Source: JBIKWN01 sp044376365
GTDB lineage: Bacteria > Bdellovibrionota_C > UBA2361 > JBIKWN01
DNA: 5,699 nucleotides
NCBI GenBank assembly: GCA_044376365.1
Contig: JBILLA010000169.1
Location: 1 to 5,699 of the forward strand
Direction of reading: 5' to 3'
Shown here: positions 1 through 5,039 of the stretch, one piece after another
Layout of the letters: every line of letters begins with the position of its first letter
How positions within the stretch are numbered: position 1 is the first letter of the stretch
Notes under the pieces: generated by a model
Told to the model about the DNA's origin: nothing
The model's database searches: none
What the model saw: only the letters and a program-made list of their open reading frames with translations
Made by a program: the position numbers and the translations under genes

Positions 1-198
1 GCAAGACTTCGTGTTTCGATTAACAACCTTTCGGTTGCACGTGAAAACTTCGCTGCTGCTGAAAGCCGTATTCGAGACGTTGATGTCGCAAGTGAAGCTG
101 CAGAGCTCACACGATTGAACATCCTCCAACAGGCGGGTGCTTCAATCTTGTCTCAGGCGAACCAGCAGCCTGAACTAGCACTGTCACTACTCCGATAA
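1..198 (+). CDS. fliC: Flagellin, C-terminal end (5' part outside window)
   Basis: The reading frame is open from base 1 and ends in TAA at 196-198, giving the last 65 residues of a flagellin. The segment reads as the conserved C-terminal D1/D0 helices: an 'SINNLSVARENFAAAESRI' stretch, then 'RDVDVASEAAELTR', 'ILQQAGASILSQANQ' and the terminal 'LSLLR'. In the family these helices pack against the N-terminal D0/D1 helices to form the filament core and are the most conserved part of the protein. The product is exported by the flagellar type III apparatus and polymerises outside the cell. The variable central region and N-terminus lie upstream of the window, so length and promoter type (for example sigma-28) cannot be judged. 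The family call is very secure. The symbol is generic, because multi-flagellin genomes use other names. Confidence 0.95.
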   Translation, partial: ARLRVSINNLSVARENFAAAESRIRDVDVASEAAELTRLNILQQAGASILSQANQQPELALSLLR

Positions 199-218
199 AG
201 TCGGTGAGTGATAGCGGT

Positions 219-254
219 GGGTACAGCCACGACGAGTATTTTGTGGCTGTATCT
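219..254 (+). terminator. Strong hairpin just after flagellin, likely 3' end
   Basis: A stem begins 20 nt after the flagellin stop. Positions 219-230 pair with 243-254, including the perfect 9-bp core TACAGCCAC/GTGGCTGTA and flanking G-U pairs. Two more pairs can close the loop to about 8 nt. The following bases (TCCATCTTT) are only moderately U-rich, so this is a non-canonical terminator, a processing or stability hairpin, or the first of two stacked terminators with 406-469. Confidence 0.5.
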
Positions 255-405
255 TCCATCTTTAGATGCTTTTCCTAAAGCAGCACCTAAAGAGAAAAAC
301 AGATTTTTTAAGCATCGACTTAAAAAAAGGGAAATGTAGTCTTTGAGGCTTTTTTCGCGGAAAGGGCAAAGCTATGTTTCTTGTGTACCTCGCTATACTT
401 CTTTT

Positions 406-469
406 GGGGCTTTAAAGTATTCCTCTTCACTATGGGCAGTAAAGGGGAGGCACTTTAAGGCCTTTTTTC
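406..469 (+). terminator. Rho-independent terminator upstream of sthA
   Basis: Positions 406-418 (GGGGCTTTAAAGT) pair with 452-464 over 13 bp, three of them G-U. An internal loop follows (419-420 against 449-451). An upper stem then pairs 421-427 with 442-448 and 429-430 with 439-440, closing an 8-nt loop (TATGGGCA). The 3' arm runs directly into a T-tract, CCTTTTTTCT at 461-470. This is the classic stem plus U-tract on the + strand. The reverse strand has no matching T-run, so it appears unidirectional. It may end read-through from flagellin or act as an attenuator in the sthA leader. Confidence 0.7.
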
Positions 470-554
470 TTAATTCGAAGGCACTCACCATAAGAACCTT
501 GTTTGATGGAAACTGGTAAAGTTTCCAAACGGATGCTGACGATAGCTCACCTGT

Positions 555-1985
555 ATGACTAATTTTGATTATGACATGGTGGTCATCGGCAGTGGTCCTG
601 GAGGACAGAAAGCTGCCGTACAGGGGGCCAAGCTAGGACGTAAGGTGCTGATTGTGGAAGCACGCCAGTTTGTTGGAGGAGCAAGCCTCTATGATGGCAC
701 CGTTCCCAGTAAATCATTTCGCGAAGCAATCATTCACCTCTCAGGCTATAATCAGCGTAAGCACTACGGTCAAGCATATCGTGTGAAAGAAAACATCGAG
801 ATGGCGGATCTTGTGAACCGCACGGATGGCATCATCAATGAAATTGAGCAAACAATGCGATCGCAGCTGATTCGCAATAATATTGAGCTTGTCTATGGGA
901 AGGGCTCTTTTGTTTCACCTCATGAATTAAAGATTACTTCTGGTAAGAAAGAACAGGTTGTTACCTTTGCAAGCGCAGTTATTGCTGTTGGGAGTTATCC
1001 ATGGCGTCCTGGAGATTTCCAATTTGATAATGACGTTATCATGGACAGTGATGGCATCCTTCATATGAAACAACTTCCTCGAAGCTTGAGTATCGTCGGT
1101 GGTGGTGTCATTGGCTGTGAGTATGGATCAATGTTTGCTGCCTTGGGTATTAAGGTCACTATTTTAGAGCAGCGAGAAGCGATTTTAAGTTTTGTTGATA
1201 AAGAGCTTGTCGATTCATTAGCGTATAAACTCCGAGAGCAGAAAGTACAAATTATCACCAATGATAAAGTGGTTGGCTGTGCACGTTCTCCAGATGGACG
1301 AGCAGTGACGTATCTTGAAAGCGGTAAGCGCGTTGTGACTGATAAATTATTGGTCTCCGCTGGCCGTGTCGGCAATACGCATTCCCTTAATCTTGCCTCT
1401 GTTGGTATTGAACCTGATAAGCGAGGACTGATTAAAGTAAATGATCAGTATCAAACAGTTGCACCTCATATTTATGCAGTTGGTGACGTCATTGGGGCGC
1501 CAGCCCTTGCTTCCACAGCCCTTGAGCAGGGACGACGAGCTGCGTGTCATGCATTTGGAATGGCTGATAGAGCATTTATGTATCCACTGCCGTATGGCAT
1601 TTATACGATCCCTGAAATTAGTATGGTCGGTAAGACAGAGATTGAGTTGAGCCGTGATAAAATTCCATACGAAGTTGGTATCGCACGTTTTGGAGAGGTT
1701 GAGCGGGGTAAAATTACGGGTGATGATACTGGCGTGTTGAAATTATTATTCCACCGTCATACCTTGCGTCTTCTTGGTGTTCATATTATCGGTGAATCAG
1801 CCAGTGAGCTTATTCATGTTGGTCAAACAGCAATGGCACTTGAGGGCGGTATTGATTACTTATCGCAGGCTGTTTTTAATTATCCAACGCTTGGGCAAGC
1901 ATACCGAACTGCTGCTCTTGATGGTATGAATAAAGTTGTTGCAACTCAGGGTCTTCCTGATGAAGCTCCTATGAAATCATTGTAA
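555..1985 (+). CDS. sthA: Soluble (Si-specific) NAD(P)+ transhydrogenase
   Basis: This 476-residue cytoplasmic flavoprotein is predicted to move hydride between NADPH and NAD+ to balance the two pools. It belongs to the class I pyridine nucleotide-disulphide oxidoreductases. Visible features are the FAD Rossmann motif GSGPGG (residues 12-17) after 'YDMVVI', the NAD(P) Rossmann motif GGGVIG (182-187) with acidic Glu205 at the end of its second strand, the second FAD motif 'AVGDVIGAPALASTALEQGR' (308-327), and a dimerisation domain ending 'FNYPTLGQAYRTAALDG'. That last motif is typical of SthA rather than the His-Pro-Thr of lipoamide dehydrogenases. The redox-active cysteine pair is absent: the site reads GGASLYDGTVPSK, with Ser44 and Thr49 where disulphide members have Cys. 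The E. coli enzyme keeps the first Cys. The length is close to the usual 465 or so. The start ATG matches the family N-terminus, but no good Shine-Dalgarno precedes it. The gene appears monocistronic. Confidence 0.93.
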   Translation: MTNFDYDMVVIGSGPGGQKAAVQGAKLGRKVLIVEARQFVGGASLYDGTVPSKSFREAIIHLSGYNQRKHYGQAYRVKENIEMADLVNRTDGIINEIEQTMRSQLIRNNIELVYGKGSFVSPHELKITSGKKEQVVTFASAVIAVGSYPWRPGDFQFDNDVIMDSDGILHMKQLPRSLSIVGGGVIGCEYGSMFAALGIKVTILEQREAILSFVDKELVDSLAYKLREQKVQIITNDKVVGCARSPDGRAVTYLESGKRVVTDKLLVSAGRVGNTHSLNLASVGIEPDKRGLIKVNDQYQTVAPHIYAVGDVIGAPALASTALEQGRRAACHAFGMADRAFMYPLPYGIYTIPEISMVGKTEIELSRDKIPYEVGIARFGEVERGKITGDDTGVLKLLFHRHTLRLLGVHIIGESASELIHVGQTAMALEGGIDYLSQAVFNYPTLGQAYRTAALDGMNKVVATQGLPDEAPMKSL

Positions 1986-2054
1986 GAGTAGGTGTCAACA
2001 GGCGCCTATGGGTTTGCACGGAACGTCTTTTCTAAAGCGGAGTCGTTTCAATAA

Positions 2055-2105
2055 GAGCCAGATATCCAAAGAGTCGCATTATGTGCGCTTTAGGATATCT
2101 GGCTC
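2055..2105. terminator. Long perfect hairpin between convergent genes
   Basis: Positions 2055-2067 (GAGCCAGATATCC) are an exact reverse complement of 2093-2105, giving a 13-bp perfect stem. Inner pairs 2068-2071/2088-2091 and 2075-2078/2084-2087 extend it to a 5-nt loop. It sits 69 nt after the sthA stop and 37 nt after the DUF465 stop on the other strand, where a shared bidirectional terminator would be expected. Neither side has a proper T-tract, so it may instead be an mRNA-end protecting hairpin or a copy of a dispersed intergenic repeat. The structure is certain; its function is inferred. Confidence 0.45.
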
Positions 2106-2142
2106 GATCTGTGTCCTGTAAAAGAAAAATAATCTCTAGTAT

Positions 2143-2370
2143 CTAAGCAGCTTTTTCATACAGCTGAGCAATAAAAGACATCTGTTCTTTGCCCCGTGCT
2201 TTTGCGAATTTAAGAATTTTCACTCGATGTTGTTCTTCTTGTGTTTTGAATTTACGTCGGTCTAGTTTTTCGAGCTCCTGCTCATACTGCTGATGTTGAG
2301 CAAAAAGCCGCTCAAGTTGTTCGTCATTTGCTTTCAGTTTCATAATCTGATTGCGGAAAGTGTGGTCCAT
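2143..2370 (-). CDS. YdcH-like DUF465 small coiled-coil protein
   Basis: This 75-residue, highly charged, helix-rich protein resembles the DUF465/YdcH family. It shows an N-terminal 'FRNQIMKLKANDEQLERLFAQHQQYEQELEKL' (residues 5-36) matching the family layout 'I..LK..D..F..LF..H..L...I', a polar hinge with 'DRRKFKTQEEQ', and a second helix 'VKILKFAKARGKEQMSFI' matching the 'LKK.KL.LKD.I' segment. Family members are about 70-75 residues, form antiparallel helical hairpins, and have no established biochemical role. The ATG at 2370-2368 is preceded by a good Shine-Dalgarno, GGGAG at 2385-2381, 10 nt away. That site lies inside an inverted repeat (see the leader entry). The gene is transcribed alone and converges on sthA. 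The family assignment rests on pattern and length, not on a search. Confidence 0.72.
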   Translation of the reverse strand: MDHTFRNQIMKLKANDEQLERLFAQHQQYEQELEKLDRRKFKTQEEQHRVKILKFAKARGKEQMSFIAQLYEKAA

Positions 2371-2489
2371 GTATTCATTGCTCCCAAGAATGATAAGGTG
2401 AAACTACAAGAACTGCTCTGATTCGGAACCTCTACTGTACTGAGGTCTTGGGAGTTTACCGAGAGAAAAATGAGCTGGTTATCGGTAAA
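2371..2489 (-). promoter_or_regulatory. Structured 5' leader sequestering the DUF465 SD
   Basis: Read in the minus direction, this leader has two adjacent helices. The first pairs 2482-2489 with 2455-2462 (TTTACCGA/TCGGTAAA, 8 bp, 19-nt loop). The second pairs 2446-2454 (CTCCCAAGA in the RNA) with 2381-2389 (TCTTGGGAG), a perfect 9-bp pairing that buries the GGGAG Shine-Dalgarno. An inner helix, 2442-2446 with 2428-2432 (ACCTC/GAGGT), could stack on it. Such pairing would block translation unless opened by a ligand, protein, temperature or ribosome. The complementarity is visible; the regulatory role is inference. It matches no riboswitch class I recognise. Confidence 0.4.
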
Positions 2490-2513
2490 TTTTATTACAG
2501 CTTTTGACTTCTA

Positions 2514-2522
2514 ATTATCCCA
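2514..2522 (-). promoter_or_regulatory. Candidate extended -10 promoter for the DUF465 gene
   Basis: On the minus strand positions 2522-2514 read TGGGATAAT, a TGn plus a 5/6 match to TATAAT. No good -35 hexamer is seen at the usual spacing. Initiation would fall near 2507, giving a leader of about 137 nt that contains both helices described for 2381-2489. Confidence 0.35.
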
Positions 2523-2557
2523 GATGGTTAACTGACTTTTGTCCTGGAATAAGTATT

Positions 2558-2599
2558 CTGTGGGGAAGTTGCTGTGGGGAAGATTCGGATTTCTTCCCC
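2558..2599. repeat. 11-bp tandem direct repeat plus inverted copy
   Basis: CTGTGGGGAAG occurs at 2558-2568 and again at 2572-2582 with a 14-bp period. The GGGGAAG part of the second copy (2576-2582) pairs with CTTCCCC at 2593-2599 across a 10-nt loop. The first copy could compete for the same arm. It lies 24 nt beyond the stop of the 94-residue minus-strand gene, so a transcript end signal is possible, but no T-tract follows in the minus direction. Tandem operator half-sites are an alternative. Confidence 0.45.
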
Positions 2600-2622
2600 G
2601 GTAAGACAGTAGCTGTTTTTTA

Positions 2623-2907
2623 TTACGCAGCTCGTCGGCGAGTGCTGATACGCTTTTCGGCACTCATAATTTTATTGCGTGTATTAACGGGATGAAGCCC
2701 AAGCTGGTAGCAGATTGCTGAAAATGAAAAGATGTACTCTTCATCAGCCCCCATCATGTACTGAATTGCTTCTTCACGAAGCTCGCCTCCAGATTGAAAG
2801 TCTTCAATGGTGCGTAGAATCATAGCGCGCATAAGCTCTGAGATTGAGTCAAAACCCTTACCCAAGTCATACGACATATCGATTTGTGGAAGTCCCTCTG
2901 ATGCCAT
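2623..2907 (-). CDS. Small putative DNA-binding protein, 94 aa
   Basis: I cannot name this family. The protein has a variable acidic N-terminus, an amphipathic helix 'ISELMRAMILRTIEDFQSG' (22-40), 'ELREEAIQYMMGADEEYIFSFSAICYQLGL' (42-71), then 'HPVNTRNKI' and an Arg/Lys-rich tail ending TRRRAA. The pattern 'R.EA..W/Y.....D..Y.FSF..IC..LGL.P...R..I' recalls small proteins abundant in deltaproteobacterial-type genomes, where the last two helices look like a helix-turn-helix with the basic tail as a possible nucleic-acid contact. The start ATG at 2907 has a good ribosome site, AGAGGGAA, ending about 5 nt upstream. The gene is divergent from the 59-residue gene across 60 bp containing a dyad, an arrangement that often reflects autoregulation. 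The DNA-binding function is inferred; the coding call is secure. Confidence 0.75.
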   Translation of the reverse strand: MASEGLPQIDMSYDLGKGFDSISELMRAMILRTIEDFQSGGELREEAIQYMMGADEEYIFSFSAICYQLGLHPVNTRNKIMSAEKRISTRRRAA

Positions 2908-2924
2908 TTCTATTCCCTCTTATG

Positions 2925-2941
2925 TTGTCTTACGCAGACAA
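2925..2941. promoter_or_regulatory. Dyad between divergent starts, possible operator
   Basis: TTGTCT-TACGC-AGACAA is a perfect 6-bp inverted repeat with a 5-bp spacer. It lies close to the middle of the 60-bp gap between the ATG at 2907 (-) and the ATG at 2968 (+). Spacing and position fit a dimeric repressor site shared by both genes. I could not place clear -35 and -10 boxes on either strand within this gap. Confidence 0.4.
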
Positions 2942-2967
2942 TTGTTTTACTGAAGGGAGTTATTTCG

Positions 2968-3147
2968 ATGGTGCGTGAAAGGTTGCTTAAAATTGGTACG
3001 AATGCAGAAAAATTTCAGATCCTCTTTAACTACATGAAAATACTTGGGTTTTCTAGAGGGGGCCTTAAGCAAATCCGTGACCTTGACCCTATGCGTGTGC
3101 GTGAGCGGGAAAAACAAGCAATTTTTTACTCAATAGTCACAGAGTAA
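2968..3147 (+). CDS. Unrecognised basic small protein, 59 aa
   Basis: An ATG at 2968 opens a 59-codon frame ending in TAA at 3145-3147. It is preceded by the clearest Shine-Dalgarno on the + strand of this window, GAAGGGAG, ending 8 nt upstream. Codon use (CGT, CTT, GAG and AAA rich) resembles the neighbours. The protein begins MVRERLLKIG and continues through a mixed hydrophobic and basic helix 'AEKFQILFNYMKILGFSRGG' (13-32) to a charged segment 'DPMRVREREKQAIFYSIV' (40-57). It has about 12 Arg/Lys against 7 Asp/Glu. There is no signal peptide, membrane span or cysteine. I do not recognise a family. It is divergent from the putative DNA-binding gene and its stop lies only 12 bp from the convergent stop of the polyprenyl synthase. 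Coding is supported by the ribosome site and context, not by homology. Confidence 0.65.
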   Translation: MVRERLLKIGTNAEKFQILFNYMKILGFSRGGLKQIRDLDPMRVREREKQAIFYSIVTE

Positions 3148-3159
3148 AAGCGCGACTCA

Positions 3160-4212
3160 CTACTCCATTCGATCGATAACATACTGCGTCAGCGCCAAGA
3201 GTGCTTCTTTGGATTTTGTTTCAAGCGGCTTTCCAAGCAGACACTCCATCTCGTTTAGTGCTGCTATGGCCTTATCTACGTATTGTTTTGCAAGTGCTCG
3301 AGCTTGATGAATGACGGGATGATTTCTGAGATGTGCCAGGGCTTCATCGATAGCAGCAGTTGTCGGTTCTTGTTCTGCACGAAGAATACTTTGCGCAAGT
3401 GGTTCTTTCGTTTCCAGCCAGAGCACGTTAATAGCAGAAGGTTTCTTTTCAATAAGATCAATACCAGCTTTTTTACCAAGCAGATCTTCTGTTGAGATAA
3501 CATCAAGGATATCGTCAAGAATCTGGAATGAAATACCCAGTGCTTCACCAAAGGCGCCACATGACGCTGCCAGCGCAGTATCGTGGGAACAGAGGTATCC
3601 TGCACTTTCACCAGCAAGACGAAAGAGCGAACCTGTTTTTTTGCGAGCTATTTCAATAGAAGCATTAATTGTGAAATTTTTTACAGAAAGTGGACGCTCA
3701 TCAATCTCACCTTCAGTGAGTTCAATGCAAGCAACTTCAGTTTTATCGATAATGAATCGATCGAGTCGTGCACAGAGACTAAAGGCACGAGTTAAAAGGA
3801 AGTCTCCTGTAATTAACGTATCAGGTGTGCCATATTTCACCCATGGAGATGCTTCATGTCTTCGAAGTGGTGATCGATCAATGATGTCATCATGAAGCAG
3901 CGTCGCCATGTGGATGAGCTCTATACCAGCAGCTACTTCGTGCAGTCGTTGTGGCTCTTTTGCTCCACCAAGGCTTTGAGCAATAAGCACGCAAAGTACA
4001 GGGCGAATACGTTTACCACCAATCGTAAAGAGGTACTTTGAGATCTCATTGAGCAGTGGGCTTGCGGCGTCAAATTTCGAATCAATAATAGATTCTACCT
4101 GATTGAGTCCTTTGAGCGTGCCAACAACAAGAGAGATTTTCTCTCGGGGTGACAGCGACTTTGGTAGCTTATCAGTAAGTTTTTTTGAATCAGAGAGTGT
4201 TGAATCGCCCAT
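3160..4212 (-). CDS. ispB: Long-chain polyprenyl diphosphate synthase (IspB-like)
   Basis: This trans-isoprenyl diphosphate synthase condenses isopentenyl diphosphate onto an allylic primer. From the chosen ATG (350 residues) it shows GGKRIRP (65-71), the first Asp-rich motif 'LLHDDIIDRSPLRR' (Asp108, Asp109, Asp112), 'KTGSLF' (192-197) and the second Asp-rich motif 'FQILDDILD' (Asp233, Asp234, Asp237), all intact. Alanine five residues before the first Asp, where short-chain enzymes carry aromatics, points to a long product such as the tail of ubiquinone or menaquinone. The exact chain length cannot be read. The family GExxQ position reads GEIDE. I chose the ATG at 4212, which overlaps the hydrolase by 23 nt, over the in-frame ATG at 4254, which overlaps by 65 nt and would add 14 residues to an already long N-terminus. 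Neither has a clear ribosome site. It is the last gene of its cluster. The octaprenyl-type symbol is by analogy. Confidence 0.88.
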   Translation of the reverse strand: MGDSTLSDSKKLTDKLPKSLSPREKISLVVGTLKGLNQVESIIDSKFDAASPLLNEISKYLFTIGGKRIRPVLCVLIAQSLGGAKEPQRLHEVAAGIELIHMATLLHDDIIDRSPLRRHEASPWVKYGTPDTLITGDFLLTRAFSLCARLDRFIIDKTEVACIELTEGEIDERPLSVKNFTINASIEIARKKTGSLFRLAGESAGYLCSHDTALAASCGAFGEALGISFQILDDILDVISTEDLLGKKAGIDLIEKKPSAINVLWLETKEPLAQSILRAEQEPTTAAIDEALAHLRNHPVIHQARALAKQYVDKAIAALNEMECLLGKPLETKSKEALLALTQYVIDRME

Positions 4213-4837
4213 GTCGTAAGTAGTTAAAAGTTGCTCGAAGTACGTGAGGAGCATACATCAGGACCGCGTGGGGACAGTGCAGCTCAAGGTGAGATTGTAT
4301 CCCATCCACTTTGGTTTCGTCGACTGCGACCAGAAAATCATTTGGTTCTGAAAACCAAGGGGACAGCGACCACCGCTTTGAGAGTACTCCTGCAATCACG
4401 CCTATTGAAATACGATCTTGGATCGGGCCTGTGAGTGTCACTGGTTGGCGTGCAGCAAGCTGTTCAAAAGGTCTACCGAAATATCTTCGTATGAAGCTTA
4501 CAGACGACAGTTTTGCAGCAACTGTAGAGCCTCGTAGTGGAGGCCCTAGAAATACAGCTCGTTTGATATTGTAATCATCTAGTAGTGGAAGTGCGTGGCT
4601 AATAATAACGCAGCCTAGTGAGTGACTGATAAAGTAGATTTCATCATCAGTTGAAGCGATCTGTGTTATATATGAAACGAGTGCTGCAGCATGAGACTCA
4701 ATCGAACCCTGCCGTGTTTGGTAACTAAAGTTAAAGACCGTAAAGTCACGGGCAATGAGCCCAAGATGGATCATCGACCAATGGAGTCTACCCATACCAT
4801 GGACTGTAATAAGTATTTTTTTTGAATCCTGTTTCAA
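4190..4837 (-). CDS. Alpha/beta hydrolase (lipase/esterase-like), TTG start
   Basis: This compact 215-residue alpha/beta hydrolase opens with 'KKILITVHGMGR' (6-17), the first strand and oxyanion HG motif. It has 'FNFSYQTRQGSIESHAAALVSYI' (35-57), as in PGAP1- or lipase-type hydrolases that act on lipid or acyl substrates, the nucleophile elbow SHSLG (71-75, Ser73), 'FLGPPLRGS' (96-104), a probable acid in 'PNDFLVAVDET' (Asp167 or Asp173) and a probable catalytic His190 in 'CPHAVLMYAPHV'. It ends 'FNYLRHGRF', as in relatives. No signal peptide is seen, so it should be cytoplasmic. The substrate is unknown. The start is TTG at 4837-4835, overlapping the upstream stop as TTGA, which indicates translational coupling. 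No ATG exists before the HGMG motif. Its 3' end overlaps the polyprenyl synthase start. Family is secure, specificity is not. Confidence 0.82.
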   Translation of the reverse strand: MKQDSKKILITVHGMGRLHWSMIHLGLIARDFTVFNFSYQTRQGSIESHAAALVSYITQIASTDDEIYFISHSLGCVIISHALPLLDDYNIKRAVFLGPPLRGSTVAAKLSSVSFIRRYFGRPFEQLAARQPVTLTGPIQDRISIGVIAGVLSKRWSLSPWFSEPNDFLVAVDETKVDGIQSHLELHCPHAVLMYAPHVLRATFNYLRHGRFNTL

Positions 4838-5004
4838 CGAAGTACTGCTACTTTAGCAAGAATCCAATCGGTAATGACGGTAACAAATGGGATCCTTGTG
4901 TCTACTTCGAATAGGATACAGCCCAGATCGAGAAGAATAAGGAAAAATAAAGACCTAATGAGCAAGGAGAGGATGGACTGAACGTTTTCCCAGAAAGTTT
5001 CCAT
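4834..5004 (-). CDS. Small single-span membrane protein, 56 aa
   Basis: From the ATG at 5004 the product is 56 residues: a short polar start 'METFWENVQS', a hydrophobic span 'ILSLLIRSLFFLILLDLGCI' (11-30) with an internal Arg17, then 'RIPFVTVITDWILAKVAVLR', a second amphipathic or weakly hydrophobic segment. An in-frame TTG at 5028 would add 8 residues (MIASGAQS), but it has no better ribosome site and lies only 12 nt from the tRNA. I recognise no family. Its stop overlaps the TTG start of the hydrolase, so the two are almost certainly co-translated, and the protein may anchor or partner that enzyme at the inner membrane (inference). No promoter is visible between this gene and the tRNA. Confidence 0.6.
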   Translation of the reverse strand: METFWENVQSILSLLIRSLFFLILLDLGCILFEVDTRIPFVTVITDWILAKVAVLR

Positions 5005-5039
5005 GCTTTGAGCACCAGAGGCTATCAAGTGAAAAAATG

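Larger units (their letters stand above)
199..554. other. Gene-free interval between flagellin and sthA
   Basis: No convincing coding region is present in these 356 bases. The interval holds a strong hairpin at 219-254, an AT-only-flanked 9-bp inverted repeat at 304-327, a TATACT box at 394-399, a canonical intrinsic terminator at 406-469, and a 7-bp hairpin (507-513 with 521-527) shortly before the sthA start. A 26-codon ATG frame at 266-346 has no ribosome site and is not called. The stretch between the two hairpins (255-405) could be flagellin 3' UTR or a small RNA ending at the 406-469 terminator. The sequence alone does not decide between these. Confidence 0.6.

Noticed and set aside
304..327. 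Inverted repeat TTTTTTAAG-N6-CTTAAAAAA
   Set aside because: The stem is nearly all A-T and arises from homopolymer runs. It is too weak to call a terminator or operator.
266..346. A 26-codon ATG frame between flagellin and sthA
   Set aside because: There is no Shine-Dalgarno, it is Lys-rich from an A-rich tract, and nothing supports translation.
1061..1550. Minus-strand frames of 104 and 67 codons and a + frame at 1441-1650
   Set aside because: All lie inside sthA, which has full-length homology features. They lack ribosome sites and have unlikely compositions, so they are shadow frames.
555..1985. Dihydrolipoamide dehydrogenase or mercuric reductase as the identity of the flavoprotein
   Set aside because: The CxxxxC disulphide and the C-terminal His-Pro-Thr are absent, while the NYPT...AYR..AL.G ending is characteristic of SthA.
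2504..2695. A 63-codon + strand frame
   Set aside because: It overlaps the end of the well-supported 94-residue minus-strand gene and has no Shine-Dalgarno. Its Trp/Cys-rich content looks non-coding.
3276..3895. Several 70-113 codon frames on both strands within the polyprenyl synthase
   Set aside because: The synthase frame carries both Asp-rich motifs, and the others are out-of-frame shadows.
4231..4574. Two + strand frames opposite the hydrolase
   Set aside because: They are antisense to a gene with an intact catalytic pattern, and no ribosome site or family pattern is visible.
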